Assembly: GCA_017517275.1 (NCBI GenBank)
Contig: JAFWZX010000008.1
Span: 1 to 46,962, forward strand
DNA: 46,962 bases
From: Clostridia bacterium
GTDB taxonomy: Bacteria > Bacillota > Clostridia > UBA1212 > UBA1255
Direction: 5' to 3'
Part shown: piece after piece, positions 15,121 to 22,807 of the stretch
Position numbering within the stretch: the stretch's first letter is position 1
Layout: every line of letters begins with the position of its first letter
Translations under genes and position numbers: made by a program
The notes under the pieces: generated by a model
Database searches by the model: none
What the model saw: the letters and a program-made list of their open reading frames with translations, nothing else
Told to the model about the DNA's origin: nothing

Positions 15121-16623
15121 ATGATTAACGTTCTGGAATATCTTGAAGACAGTGCAAAGAAATATCCTGATAAGACAGCCTTCTTGGGAACAAACAGTTG
15201 TGTCACTTTCAAAGAAATGTTGGACAAGGCACAATCCATTGCCCTTAGCCTTATCTCTGCCGGTGCACACAAGGAGCCGGTAGTAATTGCTATGACACGC
15301 AGTCCGGAGATGATTATCGCTTTCTTTGGAGTCATTGCAGCAGGCTGCTACTACGTTCCTATCGATGAGCAAATGCCGGCACACAGAACAGAGCTGATTA
15401 TGGACCGTCTGAAAGCCCGCTTTATTATTACAGACGGCACCACGACGCTACCGTCACAAACCAGCGCAGACGTATTCAACTACAGCGACGCAAGTTCCCT
15501 TACAGAAGTAACTCCCCTTGCAGCAGAGAGGCTGGCTAAAGTCCGCAAAGCCGCAATCGACTTAGATCCAATATATATCGTCTTTACTTCCGGCTCTACC
15601 GGTATACCAAAAGGCGTAGTAACAAACCACCGTTGTGTAATAGATTACGTAGAACAGCTTACAAAGGTCATCGGCGCTTCACACGACAGCATCTTTGCCA
15701 TGCAATCCCCTCTTTACGTGGACGCTTGTCTTAAGGAAATATATTCCACGTTAAAATTCGGCGCGACAACACATATTGTCCCAAAAGAGCTTTTCACGCA
15801 ACCTGTGAAGCTGGTTGAATACCTTAATGAAAATAAAATAAATACAGTCTGTTGGGTGGTACCTGCACTGACGTTTATTTCCGGATTACAGACGTTTAAA
15901 ACCGTTATCCCAAAATACCTGAAAACCGTAGCATTCGGCAGCGAGGTTTTTCCGCCAAAGCAGTTAAAAACCTGGCGTGAAACTCTTCCTGAGGCAAGAT
16001 TTATAAATCTTTACGGACCTACTGAAGCAACCGGCATGTGTTGTCATTATGAGGTAACCGATAAGACAGATCCGGAAAAACCCGTTCCCATCGGCAAGCC
16101 TTTTCCCAACAAGGAAATCTTCCTGCTTGATGACGACGGCAAAAGCGTTCCCAAAGGTCAAGTTGGTGAGATATGCATAAGAGGCATATCCCTCTCCCCC
16201 GGATACTTTAACAATCCTGACATCACGTCTAAAGCCTTCGTGCAAAACCCTCTCAATCCGCTTTTTACCGACATAATATACAAAACAGGCGATTTGGGAC
16301 GACTAAACGAAGATGACGATATCGAATTCGTTTCACGCAAGGATTTTCAAATAAAACATATGGGCTACCGAATTGAATTAGGCGAGATAGAGATGCTCAC
16401 GTGTAAAACAGAAGGTGTGGAAAACGTTTGCTGCCTGTATGACGGTGAAAAGAAAAAAATTTCCATGTTTTACATGGGCACAATAGACAAAAGCACGCTT
16501 ATTTCTCTATTGAAAAACAAGTTGCCACGCTATATGATTCCAAATACGGTAATCAAACTTGACCTTATGCCTCTTACGGCAAACGGAAAAACAGACAGAA
16601 ACGCATTAAAGCAAATGCTTTAA
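15121..16623 (+). CDS. DltA-like amino acid adenylating enzyme
   Basis: This 500-aa adenylate-forming enzyme has DltA length and carries the standard motifs: FTSGSTGIPKG at about 155-165, YGPTEAT at 298-304, YKTGDL at about 387-392, GYRIELGEIE at about 415-424 and catalytic K490 in NGKTDR. It should activate an amino acid with ATP and load it on the carrier protein encoded next. In Bacillus DltA a cysteine in the FCGEV segment selects D-alanine. Here the aligned segment is FGSEV, with G273 instead of Cys. The pocket may therefore accept another residue. The Dlt-type neighbours (carrier, MBOAT, SGNH) support a tailoring role rather than nonribosomal peptide synthesis. Confidence 0.85.
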   Translation: MINVLEYLEDSAKKYPDKTAFLGTNSCVTFKEMLDKAQSIALSLISAGAHKEPVVIAMTRSPEMIIAFFGVIAAGCYYVPIDEQMPAHRTELIMDRLKARFIITDGTTTLPSQTSADVFNYSDASSLTEVTPLAAERLAKVRKAAIDLDPIYIVFTSGSTGIPKGVVTNHRCVIDYVEQLTKVIGASHDSIFAMQSPLYVDACLKEIYSTLKFGATTHIVPKELFTQPVKLVEYLNENKINTVCWVVPALTFISGLQTFKTVIPKYLKTVAFGSEVFPPKQLKTWRETLPEARFINLYGPTEATGMCCHYEVTDKTDPEKPVPIGKPFPNKEIFLLDDDGKSVPKGQVGEICIRGISLSPGYFNNPDITSKAFVQNPLNPLFTDIIYKTGDLGRLNEDDDIEFVSRKDFQIKHMGYRIELGEIEMLTCKTEGVENVCCLYDGEKKKISMFYMGTIDKSTLISLLKNKLPRYMIPNTVIKLDLMPLTANGKTDRNALKQML

Positions 16624-16648
16624 ATTTATAATAAAAGGACGGTTTTAA

Positions 16649-16882
16649 ATGGACGAACTACTTAATATTTTAACAGAACTCCACCCGGATATTGATTTTG
16701 ACAAAGAAGAAAATCTTATCGGTGATAAAATACTTGATTCTTTTGACATCGTTACCATTATCGCAGAGGTCTCAGACGTTTTTGACGTAGCAATTCCCGC
16801 ACAGGATATTGTTGAAGAAAACTTTAATTCTGCAAAAGCTTTATACGCTTTGATTAAAAGACTTGAAGAAGAGGACGACTGA
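16649..16882 (+). CDS. DltC-like acyl/aminoacyl carrier protein
   Basis: This 77-aa acidic four-helix carrier protein should receive the activated amino acid on a phosphopantetheine arm at S31, in the motif KILDSFDIV (classical DSL replaced by DSF). Length and acidity match DltC. AAAGGACG precedes the ATG. The stop overlaps the next start in a TGATG junction, so it is coupled to the MBOAT gene. The phosphopantetheinyl transferase is not encoded here. Confidence 0.85.
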   Translation: MDELLNILTELHPDIDFDKEENLIGDKILDSFDIVTIIAEVSDVFDVAIPAQDIVEENFNSAKALYALIKRLEEEDD

Positions 16883-18447
16883 TGCTTTTTACTTCCCTTG
16901 GGTTTTTGGTATTTCTCGCAGTACTCATACCATTGTATTTTCTTGTGCCAAAGAAGATACAATGGATTGTTTTGCTTGTTGCAAATGCCTTTTTCTACGT
17001 ATATGCCGGCACAAGGGGGCTAATATTCATATCTGTGACCATAGTAACAACATATATAGCTACTATGGTTATATCCCATTTGTATGCCTCACAGGAGAAA
17101 TATCTTAAGGATAACAAAGAGAGCTTAAGCAAAGAAGCGAAAAAAGCTTATAAGAACAAAATGCAGCAAAAACGCCGTCTTGTTATGATTCTTTGTGCAG
17201 TTGTAAGCTTTGGCATAATCGCTGTTATGAAATATTCAGGGCTCTTCCTAAGAGGCACGGAATTTGCGCAAAGCTTATCCCTGATATTGCCTCTGGGTAT
17301 CTCTTATTATACGTTTCAAACTATGGGATATTTAATTGACGTTTACAGAGGTACGTACAGTCCGGAGAAAAACATCTTTAAGCTGGCACTTTTTACCTCG
17401 TTTTTCCCATTGCTGCTGCAAGGTCCTATTACAAGATTTGGTGATATTGGCAAACAATTATACGAACCGCATACGTTTAATATGCGCAACTTTACATACG
17501 GTCTTGAACGTATTTTATGGGGATATTTCAAAAAGGTGGTTATTGCCGACCGCATATTAATCGCTGTTAAAGCTATTATTTCCGAACCGGATGAATATAA
17601 CGGAGTATACGTGCTGTGCGGTATGGTGTTCTACGCAATACAGCTTTATTGCGACTTCACCGGAGGTATTGACATTACTATCGGTATTGCTCAGATTCTC
17701 GGAATATCTCTTCCGGAAAACTTCCTTCGTCCGTTCTTTTCAAAGAATATCGCAGAATATTGGCGCAGATGGCACATCTCCTTGGGTGTTTGGTTCAGAG
17801 AATACCTGTTCTACCCTATCTCCGTATCAAAGCCACTGCTTAAATTATCAAAATTCACAAGAAATAAAATAGGAAACGGCATAGGCATGAGAATTCCCGT
17901 ATACGTTGCTACTGTCACTGTGTGGTTTATAACCGGTTTATGGCACGGAAGTGCGTGGAATTTTATTGTTTGGGGCCTCCTGAACGCGGCAATTATTATA
18001 ATTTCAGAAGAGCTCTCCCCGCTATACGCAAAATTCCACAGTCATTTCCCCGGATTAAAGCAAAAGTGGTTATATCGCCTTTTTGAAATCGGACGAATGT
18101 TTTTTATCATGTGCTCACTTCGCGTTTTGGACTGCTACCGTAACGTAGGAACGGCTTTTAAAGCATATTCCACAATTTTCACAAGATTTAACTACAACAT
18201 TCTGACAGACGGGTCTCTTTTGAAGTTAGGACTTGGTGTTTTAGATTACGTGGTAGTATTTTGCGGTGTGGCACTTATTATAACGATAAGCTTACTTCAA
18301 AGGACAGGCAGCATCCGGGATAAAATAGCAAAGAAGCCTATAGGTATTCAGATGGCAATCTTTGCCGCGTTGCTGTTCATAATATTGATATTCGGCGCCT
18401 ATGGCATCGGCTATGATTCCTCACAATTTATATACACTGAGTTTTAA
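16882..18447 (+). CDS. DltB/AlgI-like MBOAT acyltransferase
   Basis: This 521-aa polytopic membrane protein belongs to the MBOAT family. Conserved landmarks are WRRWHISLGVWFREY with H298 and GLWHGSAWN with the likely catalytic H355. The topology shows about ten or more hydrophobic segments. By analogy with DltB and AlgI it would move the activated group from the carrier protein across the membrane toward an extracytoplasmic acceptor. It is longer than typical DltB (about 400 aa) and closer to AlgI/PatA-type size. It starts inside the carrier-protein stop and is followed after 22 nt by the SGNH partner, the usual MBOAT-SGNH pairing. Confidence 0.9.
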   Translation: MLFTSLGFLVFLAVLIPLYFLVPKKIQWIVLLVANAFFYVYAGTRGLIFISVTIVTTYIATMVISHLYASQEKYLKDNKESLSKEAKKAYKNKMQQKRRLVMILCAVVSFGIIAVMKYSGLFLRGTEFAQSLSLILPLGISYYTFQTMGYLIDVYRGTYSPEKNIFKLALFTSFFPLLLQGPITRFGDIGKQLYEPHTFNMRNFTYGLERILWGYFKKVVIADRILIAVKAIISEPDEYNGVYVLCGMVFYAIQLYCDFTGGIDITIGIAQILGISLPENFLRPFFSKNIAEYWRRWHISLGVWFREYLFYPISVSKPLLKLSKFTRNKIGNGIGMRIPVYVATVTVWFITGLWHGSAWNFIVWGLLNAAIIIISEELSPLYAKFHSHFPGLKQKWLYRLFEIGRMFFIMCSLRVLDCYRNVGTAFKAYSTIFTRFNYNILTDGSLLKLGLGVLDYVVVFCGVALIITISLLQRTGSIRDKIAKKPIGIQMAIFAALLFIILIFGAYGIGYDSSQFIYTEF

Positions 18448-18469
18448 TCTTACGGCAAGGGGGCTTTTT

Positions 18470-19555
18470 ATGAAAAACAGAAAATTCAGATTTATCATAA
18501 GTCTTACAGTAACGGTATTGCTTTTTGTATTCGTTTGCTATCTTGCCCAGTGCATTCTTATGCCAAAATATACAGGAATCCGTAAAGAAGGCGCTTTAAT
18601 AAGCGAGTATTACGACGAGGTAAAGGACCACGACGTTATAATCATCGGTGACTGTGAGGTATATGAAAATATTTCACCGATAACACTTTGGGAAGAATAC
18701 GGTATTACTTCATATATAAGAGGAAGCGCCCAAATGTTGGTATGGCACTCATACTATATTTTGGAGGAGACGCTAAAATACGAAAAGCCTGACGTGGTTA
18801 TCTTCAACGTACTTGCCATGAAATACAACGAACCGCAATCAGAGGCTTACAACAGGATGTTTTTGGATGGTATGAAGTTGTCCTCTACGAAATTAAAAGC
18901 AATTAAGGTCTCCATGACAGAAGAAGAAACTACGCTCTCCTATTTAGCACCGATTTTCAGATTCCATTCCCGTTGGGATGAGCTTACAGGAGAAGATTTT
19001 AAGTATATGTTTGGTGTTCCTAAGGTTTCTCACAACGGATACCTGATGAGGTGCGACATAAAGCCTCTTGAAGGATTGCCTGCTGTAAGAAACCCGGAAT
19101 TTACAGATTTTGGTGAAAACGCTTACGCTTATCTCGATAAAATTACTTCATTATGTAAAGAGAACGACATTGAGCTTTTGCTTATAAAATCGCCCAGCGT
19201 TTACCCTCATTGGTACGATGAATGGGATCAACAAATCGTTGACTATGCCGCACAAAATGGGTTACAATATGTGAACACTTTAAAACTTCAGTCTACCATA
19301 GGAATTGACATGACCACCGATACCTACGATGCAGGATTACACCTTAATTTGTACGGTGCCGAGAAATTTTCAAAGTGGCTTGGACAGTATCTGCAAGATA
19401 CTTATAATGTAGCAGATCATCGTAATGATCCTGAGCTTAGTGCAAGATATGAGCAAAAAGTCGCTGCATATTACAAAGAAAAAGCACAGCAGGAATCAGA
19501 GATTGCAGAATACGGTTGTCTTAAGATGTTTAAAGATCACAAGGAGAATGATTGA
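18470..19555 (+). CDS. DltD/SGNH-like protein with Cys at the nucleophile site
   Basis: This 361-aa protein has an N-terminal membrane anchor (about residues 7-28) and an extracytoplasmic SGNH-like domain. Block I reads IIIGDCEVYENISP, placing C62 where the family's Ser usually stands. The C-terminal DAGLHLNLYGA supplies the Asp/His element. A conserved-looking middle segment (TSYIRGSAQ) follows. I chose the ATG at 18470 because AAGGGGG lies 8 nt upstream; the frame is open upstream into the MBOAT gene. With the MBOAT it should complete transfer of the activated group to a surface polymer, as DltD or AlgJ/AlgX do. The Cys could act as an alternative nucleophile. Confidence 0.75.
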   Translation: MKNRKFRFIISLTVTVLLFVFVCYLAQCILMPKYTGIRKEGALISEYYDEVKDHDVIIIGDCEVYENISPITLWEEYGITSYIRGSAQMLVWHSYYILEETLKYEKPDVVIFNVLAMKYNEPQSEAYNRMFLDGMKLSSTKLKAIKVSMTEEETTLSYLAPIFRFHSRWDELTGEDFKYMFGVPKVSHNGYLMRCDIKPLEGLPAVRNPEFTDFGENAYAYLDKITSLCKENDIELLLIKSPSVYPHWYDEWDQQIVDYAAQNGLQYVNTLKLQSTIGIDMTTDTYDAGLHLNLYGAEKFSKWLGQYLQDTYNVADHRNDPELSARYEQKVAAYYKEKAQQESEIAEYGCLKMFKDHKEND

Positions 19556-19556
19556 A

Positions 19557-20084
19557 ATGAAAAAAATAAATGTTTTTGTCACCATATTGGCAGGGGTTAT
19601 TCTGTGTCTGCTATTGAATTTTACCGCCTGCGAAGATAATAGCGGTGTGGTTATAGATCCTAACGCAACAAACAGCGCCAATCAATCCGATGCATACTTT
19701 TTTAAAGCAGGTGACGCAGAGATTTGTCTTTATATGCCTTTATCTGAAGTAGAGAGCATGTTGGGAAAGCCATCCCTTTCCTATGAAAATCCCAGTTGCG
19801 GATACGTCGGAATGGATCTTTTCTACCAATACAACGGCTTTGAGCTTACAATTAACGAAATAGATAATAATAAAGTTGTTACTGATATTTTCGTTCTGGA
19901 TGATACCGTGTCAATCCCTCAAGGGTTAAAAATAGGCGACAGCCAAGATAAAATCCCGCAATTAATGGGCGATAATTATACAAAAGACGGCAATGCGTAT
20001 AACTTTGTCGACGGTAACACATTATTACAAATTATGGTCAGCGACGGAGCGATAAAATCAATTGAGTACAAGCCGGCAAATTAA
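19557..20084 (+). CDS. Small lipoprotein, unknown function
   Basis: This 175-aa protein starts MKKINVFVTILAGVILC and has a likely lipobox ending FTAC near residue 23. The mature part (about 150 aa) contains two similar half-domains: ICLYMPLSEVESMLGKPS and SIPQGLKIGDSQDKIPQLMG. These resemble the duplicated SmpA/DUF-type beta-lactamase-inhibitor-like fold in which a short helix begins with a Gly-x-Ser-x-x-x-[VI] pattern. The start at 19557 has AAGGAG 9 nt upstream and begins one base after the previous stop. It may assist the surface-modification proteins. No catalytic motif is seen. Confidence 0.65.
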   Translation: MKKINVFVTILAGVILCLLLNFTACEDNSGVVIDPNATNSANQSDAYFFKAGDAEICLYMPLSEVESMLGKPSLSYENPSCGYVGMDLFYQYNGFELTINEIDNNKVVTDIFVLDDTVSIPQGLKIGDSQDKIPQLMGDNYTKDGNAYNFVDGNTLLQIMVSDGAIKSIEYKPAN

Positions 20085-20826
20085 TAATAAAATTAAAACT
20101 TTAGGAATTATCGGCGGAATGGGATCTTCCTCTGCCGCAAGCCTTTTTTGCAAGATCGTTAAGTTTACAAAAGCAGACGGTGACGTTGGTCATCTGCGTA
20201 TTTTTATAGATAACGATCCGTCTGTCCCCGATCGTACGGAGGCAATCTTGCAAGGCAGCAACAGTCCTGCTCTGCATATTTCTCAAAATATACAAGGATT
20301 ATCAAAACAAGGTGCCGATATTTTTATTATATGCTGCAACACGTCCCATTATTTTTATGATGAGATCGTAAAAATGACTAATGCCGATATTATAAATATG
20401 CCATTAGTCACATCTGATTTTGTTGCAAAAAAAGGGTTAAAGCGTATATGTGTTTTGGCCACAACAGGCACTATACAAAGTAACGTATACAAAAATGCGC
20501 TGGAAAAGTTTGGCATAGAAGCAATCAATCCTTCCCTTGCAGGACAAAAGCAAGTAATGGATATTATTTACAATGATATCAAGGCCGGACGGCCTACTGA
20601 CACCAAGGCTTTTCGGAAGCTTCTTCAAAGAGAGAAGCATTTATCCGGAGCAGAAGCCTTCTTATTAGGATGTACGGAGCTTTCTTTGGCAATCAAAGAA
20701 ATGCCTTTGGATATATTAAACTCTTTTAAATTTATTGATCCCTTGGTTATCAATGCCTGTCATTGTGTAACAGCATGCGGCAAGGAGCTTACCGAGGAGG
20801 CTGAAAATATACTTAAGGTGATGTAA
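20062..20826 (+). CDS. Aspartate/glutamate racemase family protein
   Basis: This 254-aa cytoplasmic PLP-independent racemase keeps both catalytic cysteines: C92 in ICCNTSH and C204 in LLGCTELSL. The N-terminal GIIGGMGSSSA loop is typical of aspartate racemase rather than MurI. It would provide a D-amino acid, most likely D-Asp or D-Glu. The likely start is TTG at 20062, overlapping the lipoprotein gene by 23 nt with a GGAG upstream; the exact start is uncertain because no ATG precedes the conserved LGIIGGMG. Its place within a Dlt-like operon suggests that it feeds the adenylating enzyme, which is an inference. Confidence 0.83.
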   Translation: MSTSRQINNKIKTLGIIGGMGSSSAASLFCKIVKFTKADGDVGHLRIFIDNDPSVPDRTEAILQGSNSPALHISQNIQGLSKQGADIFIICCNTSHYFYDEIVKMTNADIINMPLVTSDFVAKKGLKRICVLATTGTIQSNVYKNALEKFGIEAINPSLAGQKQVMDIIYNDIKAGRPTDTKAFRKLLQREKHLSGAEAFLLGCTELSLAIKEMPLDILNSFKFIDPLVINACHCVTACGKELTEEAENILKVM

Positions 20827-22800
20827 ATGTTCGGTATTGTATTTTTATTGATTTACGTTTGTCTTGGTCTGTTGTTTGCAAATATTTATTTATCTGAGGC
20901 CAGACCTTTTACTCGAGTTTGGGCAGGAAGCACAGCCGGCATTATCTTTTTGATGTGTTCCCACGTACCCTTCTCCTTTTTTATGGATTTCACAATCCTG
21001 TCTCACCTTTTGGGGCTTTTGCTCACGTCAGTCCTCGTATTCGTCGCTTGGTTTTTTAAAAACAGCTCCTTGCAACGCTCAGCTCTTCCTGAGAAAAGTT
21101 CCGGCCTTCAACTTCTTTTGGGCAAGTGGAAGGTTCCCTTTGTTAAAGGCGAGATTATTTGTCTTGCTTTTGTAATACCAATGACTGTTTACATGGGCAT
21201 TTGCCTTTACAATCACACGCTTAACGAAGTAGTAGATGGTACCTATTATACCGGCCAATGTACTTACGGAGATATGAATTTCCATCTGGGCATTATTACT
21301 TCCATAGCTGAGCAAGGGACTTTCCCTCCGGATTACAGTATTTTCCCCGGTGTGCAGCTTGATTATTACTTTTTCTGTGATTCTATTTCATCTTCCTTAT
21401 ATATTTTCGGTTCATCATTACGTACAGCTTATATAGTCCCTATGTTGGTAGCGTCCTTCCTTACGTTTACCGGATTTTGGATTCTTGCCCTTCAAGTACT
21501 TAAGCGTACTTCAAAAGCGGCAATCGCCTGGGTCTTATATTTCTTCAATGGCGGCTTTGGCCTTTTCTATTTCCTTGACAATCTGGGCGGAGACGACAAA
21601 TCTAATTTTACAAGGATTTTTGAAGAATTCTACCAAACCCCCACAAACTACAGAGACGGTGCCGTTTCCGGTGCGGCAAACATCCAATGGACGAATACCG
21701 TAGTTGATATGATGATACCTCAAAGGGCAACTTTGTTTGGTTGGATGGCCGTTTTCTTAGTGATTTTCCTCCTTTATAAGGCAGTTTTTGAAGATGAAAA
21801 AGGTTTGTATCTGCCTGCAGGTGTATTGGCAGGCTGTCTGCCTATGATCCAGACATATGCATATTTTACAATCGGCATTGCAGCCTTTTGCTGGATTATT
21901 TTCACAGTAGTCCGCAACAAATTCAACAAAAGCATTATTTTCTCTTGGCTTAAGTTCGGCCTTCCTGCCTTGCTTATATCAATTCCTCAGCTGGCAATAT
22001 GGATCTTTGGCGCTACGGACGGTGAAGGCTTTATTCGTTTTGCATTCAATGCATATAACGAAACTGATAATTGGTTGTGGTTCTGGATTAAAAACGTAGG
22101 CATAGTCTTTATTCTTCTGCTGCCGGCACTTATCAGTGCTCCTAAGAAGCTTAAGCTCTTTTATTCCGCAGGCCTTGCCATTTTCATTCTCACCGAGTTT
22201 ATTGTTTTCCAGACTTTGGTATACGATAATAACAAGCTGTATCTGATGTGGTATGCCTTCTCCGTTATAATTGTTGCGAATTTCCTGGTTGATTGTTATG
22301 ACAAATTGCATGAAATGAAAGTGGCCCGTGTTATGTTAGCTGTGATTATTATCGTCATGGCCACCAACGCAGCCTTTTTTACCATGGTAAGAGAGATTTA
22401 TTCCGGCTCCGACGAAAAGGCATACGTGCTTTACGATTCAGATCAAGTTAAAGCAGCTGATTTTATTCTTGAAAACACAGCCCCGGATTCACTTTTCCTA
22501 TCAAATTACGACCATAACAATGCTATTTCCTGTTTGACCGGACGTAATATTTTTGTCGGCTCCGGTACGTTCCTGTATTCCCACGACGTTCCGTATTCAG
22601 ACCGTCAGAAAATTGTTCGTGACAGCTTTACTGACGAGGAAGCCTTTGAGGCTAACAAGGAGCTTTACGGCTTTGATTACGTGTATATATCAGGTTCTGA
22701 AAGGTATAACTTTAAAGGATTGATTATTGAATATTTTAAAACTAACTATACGTGTGTATATGACAGCAATAACGTTTTGATTTTTGACGTAAGGAGTTAA
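20827..22800 (+). CDS. Large polytopic membrane protein, GT-C glycosyltransferase-like
   Basis: This 657-aa protein has about twelve hydrophobic segments and a soluble C-terminal region of about 120 aa. The first large loop carries TYGDMNFHLG with D149 and H153, the kind of acidic-histidine motif seen in GT-C enzymes that use lipid-linked sugars. The C-terminal part (ADFILENTAPDSLFLSN, then LTGRNIFVG) resembles the soluble tail of such membrane glycosyltransferases. It starts directly after the racemase stop. It may build or decorate the polymer that the Dlt-like proteins modify. Family assignment is from motif and topology only. Confidence 0.6.
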   Translation: MFGIVFLLIYVCLGLLFANIYLSEARPFTRVWAGSTAGIIFLMCSHVPFSFFMDFTILSHLLGLLLTSVLVFVAWFFKNSSLQRSALPEKSSGLQLLLGKWKVPFVKGEIICLAFVIPMTVYMGICLYNHTLNEVVDGTYYTGQCTYGDMNFHLGIITSIAEQGTFPPDYSIFPGVQLDYYFFCDSISSSLYIFGSSLRTAYIVPMLVASFLTFTGFWILALQVLKRTSKAAIAWVLYFFNGGFGLFYFLDNLGGDDKSNFTRIFEEFYQTPTNYRDGAVSGAANIQWTNTVVDMMIPQRATLFGWMAVFLVIFLLYKAVFEDEKGLYLPAGVLAGCLPMIQTYAYFTIGIAAFCWIIFTVVRNKFNKSIIFSWLKFGLPALLISIPQLAIWIFGATDGEGFIRFAFNAYNETDNWLWFWIKNVGIVFILLLPALISAPKKLKLFYSAGLAIFILTEFIVFQTLVYDNNKLYLMWYAFSVIIVANFLVDCYDKLHEMKVARVMLAVIIIVMATNAAFFTMVREIYSGSDEKAYVLYDSDQVKAADFILENTAPDSLFLSNYDHNNAISCLTGRNIFVGSGTFLYSHDVPYSDRQKIVRDSFTDEEAFEANKELYGFDYVYISGSERYNFKGLIIEYFKTNYTCVYDSNNVLIFDVRS

Positions 22801-22807
22801 TACAAAT

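Noticed and set aside
15121..16882. Adenylation domain plus carrier as a nonribosomal peptide pathway
   Set aside because: No condensation or thioesterase domain; the MBOAT and SGNH partners point to a Dlt-type system.
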